From the NCBI GenBank assembly GCA_018398765.1, contig JAHBMJ010004888.1:1-42500 (forward strand): 42,500 nt of DNA, written 5' to 3'. Of the stretch, positions 42,343 to 42,500 are shown piece by piece. Numbering within the stretch: position 1 is the first letter of the stretch; each line of letters begins with the position of its first letter. This stretch comes from Chromera velia (Eukaryota; Sar; Chromeraceae). Below the pieces are notes generated by a model that saw only the letters and a list, made by a program, of their open reading frames with translations, ran no database searches and had not been told where the DNA came from. The translations under genes and the position numbers were made by a program.

Positions 42343-42500
42343 CGAAAAAAAAAAGAGACAGGCAGGCAGGATCAGGTCAAACCGGAAGGCATTTTTGGAA
42401 CACAGGGACCAGTCTCATCACACACCACGGCCACACCTTCCCTTTCACACACACTGACACACACAGATACATTCTGTAGAGAGGAGGCAGACAGACCGAC
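42343..42500. other. Right-edge sequence, probably adaptin intron
   Basis: A-run, then GGCAGGCAGG and CACACA-rich sequence. No exon of the adaptin gene could be recognised before the edge. Confidence 0.4.

Overview
The window looks like nuclear DNA of an intron-rich, microsatellite-rich unicellular eukaryote, most likely an alveolate alga of the chromerid type (Chromera velia would be my guess; this is inference). The basis is short exons in long introns, giant multi-domain surface proteins with EGF and GCC2/GCC3-like cysteine modules, and TGCATGCA motifs upstream of genes (a motif class linked to ApiAP2 factors in the related Apicomplexa). No bacterial, organellar, tRNA, rRNA or CRISPR feature was seen.

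Layout. (1) 1-1261: a minus-strand gene for an unrecognised Arg/Glu-rich protein. A decayed second copy lies inverted at 29.07-30.13 kb. (2) 1262-4130: no convincing gene, with an AT-rich stretch and a CA repeat. (3) 4131-28237, minus strand: one giant gene that I could assemble in phase from about 44 exons (about 3,190 codons). It encodes a signal peptide, a sushi-like domain, five EGF modules, tandem CWC-type modules, an NHL propeller, an Ig-like (He_PIG) domain, GCC2/GCC3-like cysteine repeats, about eight membrane helices and a long charged cytoplasmic tail. It should be a surface receptor or channel-like protein. (4) 28238-29065: a divergent promoter region with a perfect 30-bp palindrome. 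(5) 30.1-33.4 kb: non-coding DNA with microsatellites and the 3' end of a non-LTR retrotransposon. (6) 33474-36506: two divergent unrecognised genes that share a CpG-rich promoter with E2F-like and TGCATGCA motifs. (7) 36.5-38.9 kb: an AT-rich island with retroelement tails, GGTTAG-type repeats and a perfect 52-bp inverted repeat. (8) 38944 to the right edge, minus strand: the 3' part of an AP-2 alpha-adaptin-like gene, an endocytic clathrin adaptor.

The most interesting signals concern splicing. More than half of the deduced 5' splice sites have C at intron position +3 (GTCNGT), and many run on as GTCN tetramers. At three exon ends of the giant gene, the exon end together with its donor site is duplicated around a short hairpin or T-rich insert. 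Related hairpins sit just upstream of two acceptor sites of the adaptin gene. This looks like a family of very small introner-like or palindromic elements associated with splice sites.
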